Of a DNA stretch of 34,582 bases, positions 34,159 to 34,582 are shown piece by piece (position 1 is the first letter of the stretch; every line of letters starts with the position of its first letter). Below the pieces are notes generated by a model. That model ran no database searches. It saw only the letters and a program-made list of their open reading frames with translations, and was not told where the DNA came from. Source of the DNA: Sulfuricurvum sp. GTDB lineage: Bacteria > Campylobacterota > Campylobacteria > Campylobacterales > Sulfurimonadaceae. The stretch is from NCBI RefSeq assembly GCF_022759005.1, contig NZ_JAEMQA010000043.1, positions 1 through 34,582 on the forward strand, given 5' to 3'. The position numbers were made by a program, and so were the translations under genes.

Positions 34159-34554
34159 ATGATTAATGATTTGATCGCGGATTCGTTGACTCGTATCCGT
34201 AATGCGGCTATGCGTCGTTTGGATTCTACAACATTGATGCATTCAAAAGTTGTAGAAGCGGTAGTTGCCATTTTGGCAGAAAAAGGTTACATTGAGAGCT
34301 TTAACGTGGTTGAAGACGGCGTTAAAAAAACGATCAATGTCGTATTGAAATACGATGAAAAAGGTCGTACGGTAATCAATGAAGTAAAACGTGTTTCTAA
34401 ACCGGGACGTCGTATTTACAAAGGTAAAGATGAACTAAAACGTTTCAAAAACGGTTACGGTACCATCATTGTCAGTAGTTCTAAAGGGGTTCTTCCTAAC
34501 GATAAAGCGTATGAGCTTGGCGTTGGTGGTGAAGTCCTTTGTACAATTTGGTAA
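34159..34554 (+). CDS. rpsH: 30S ribosomal protein S8
   Basis: A 131-residue S8 protein that binds the central domain of 16S r[21 protein letters not shown] and the C-terminal [27 protein letters not shown]-type region with [10 protein letters not shown] are characteristic. AAGGA lies about 8 nt before the ATG. In E. coli S8 also represses the spc operon at the mRNA near rplE; no matching structure was looked for beyond inspection. Confidence 0.97.
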   Translation: MINDLIADSLTRIRNAAMRRLDSTTLMHSKVVEAVVAILAEKGYIESFNVVEDGVKKTINVVLKYDEKGRTVINEVKRVSKPGRRIYKGKDELKRFKNGYGTIIVSSSKGVLPNDKAYELGVGGEVLCTIW

Positions 34555-34563
34555 GGAGATAAG

Positions 34564-34582
34564 ATGTCACGTATTGGAAAAC
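34564..34582 (+). CDS. rplF: 50S ribosomal protein L6, first codons only
   Basis: ATG at 34564 begins MSRIGK, the usual L6 start, and the window ends after six codons. AAGGAG precedes the ATG by 6 nt. The position after rpsH agrees with the standard spc operon order. Confidence 0.85.

Overview
The window looks like the chromosome of a motile member of the Campylobacterota (formerly Epsilonproteobacteria), most likely a Sulfuricurvum/Sulfurimonas-type organism. The reasons are the full flagellar pseudaminic-acid pathway with a Maf-type transferase, flagellins of the epsilon type (first residues [14 protein letters not shown]), short biotin synthase, many TATAAT -10 boxes without a clear -35, and moderate GC content as judged by eye. 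The genus is an inference; nothing here was compared with a database.

Layout. (1) 1-3250: the 5' part of metH (minus strand) is divergent from a membrane histidine kinase with two solute-binding-type sensor domains. (2) 3250-6760: a 26-codon ORF, msrA, a 4.5S/SRP RNA gene convergent with msrA, a cluster of three palindromes, then an overlapping operon of a nucleosidase-like protein, an SPL-type radical SAM protein and a short-chain dehydrogenase. (3) 6794-18605: a flagellar island. fliD has a sigma28 promoter; a complete pseudaminic acid operon pseB-C-F-G-H-I has a sigma54-type promoter; a convergent Maf flagellin-modification gene has a sigma54-type promoter; and two tandem flagellin genes, which I judge by eye to be identical over 1421 bp, have different promoters (sigma54-type for one, sigma28-type for the other). 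(4) 18669-22653: topA, a YfcE-like phosphoesterase, bioB and a short AMMECR1-like protein, closely packed. (5) 22655-27793: an FAD oxidoreductase, an OmpA-family protein, an HDOD protein, and a minus-strand group of ATPase, rnhB and a small protein. (6) 27880-34582: a consensus sigma70 promoter followed by the S10-spc ribosomal protein operon from rpsJ into the first codons of rplF.

How it works together. The promoter motifs I read by eye fit the flagellar hierarchy known from Campylobacter and Helicobacter: sigma54 for middle genes and sigma28 for late genes. Here the sugar pathway (Pse) and its transferase (Maf) appear to sit in the sigma54 class with one flagellin copy, while the filament cap and the other flagellin copy sit in the sigma28 class. 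This would time flagellin glycosylation ahead of the main burst of flagellin synthesis. All essential genes look intact. I did not see CRISPR arrays, tRNAs, rRNAs, complete insertion sequences or prophage genes. No wholly new defence or mobile system is evident; the most interesting points are the twin flagellin genes, the sigma54 promoters, the SRP RNA locus, and several enzymes lacking a residue normally considered catalytic.
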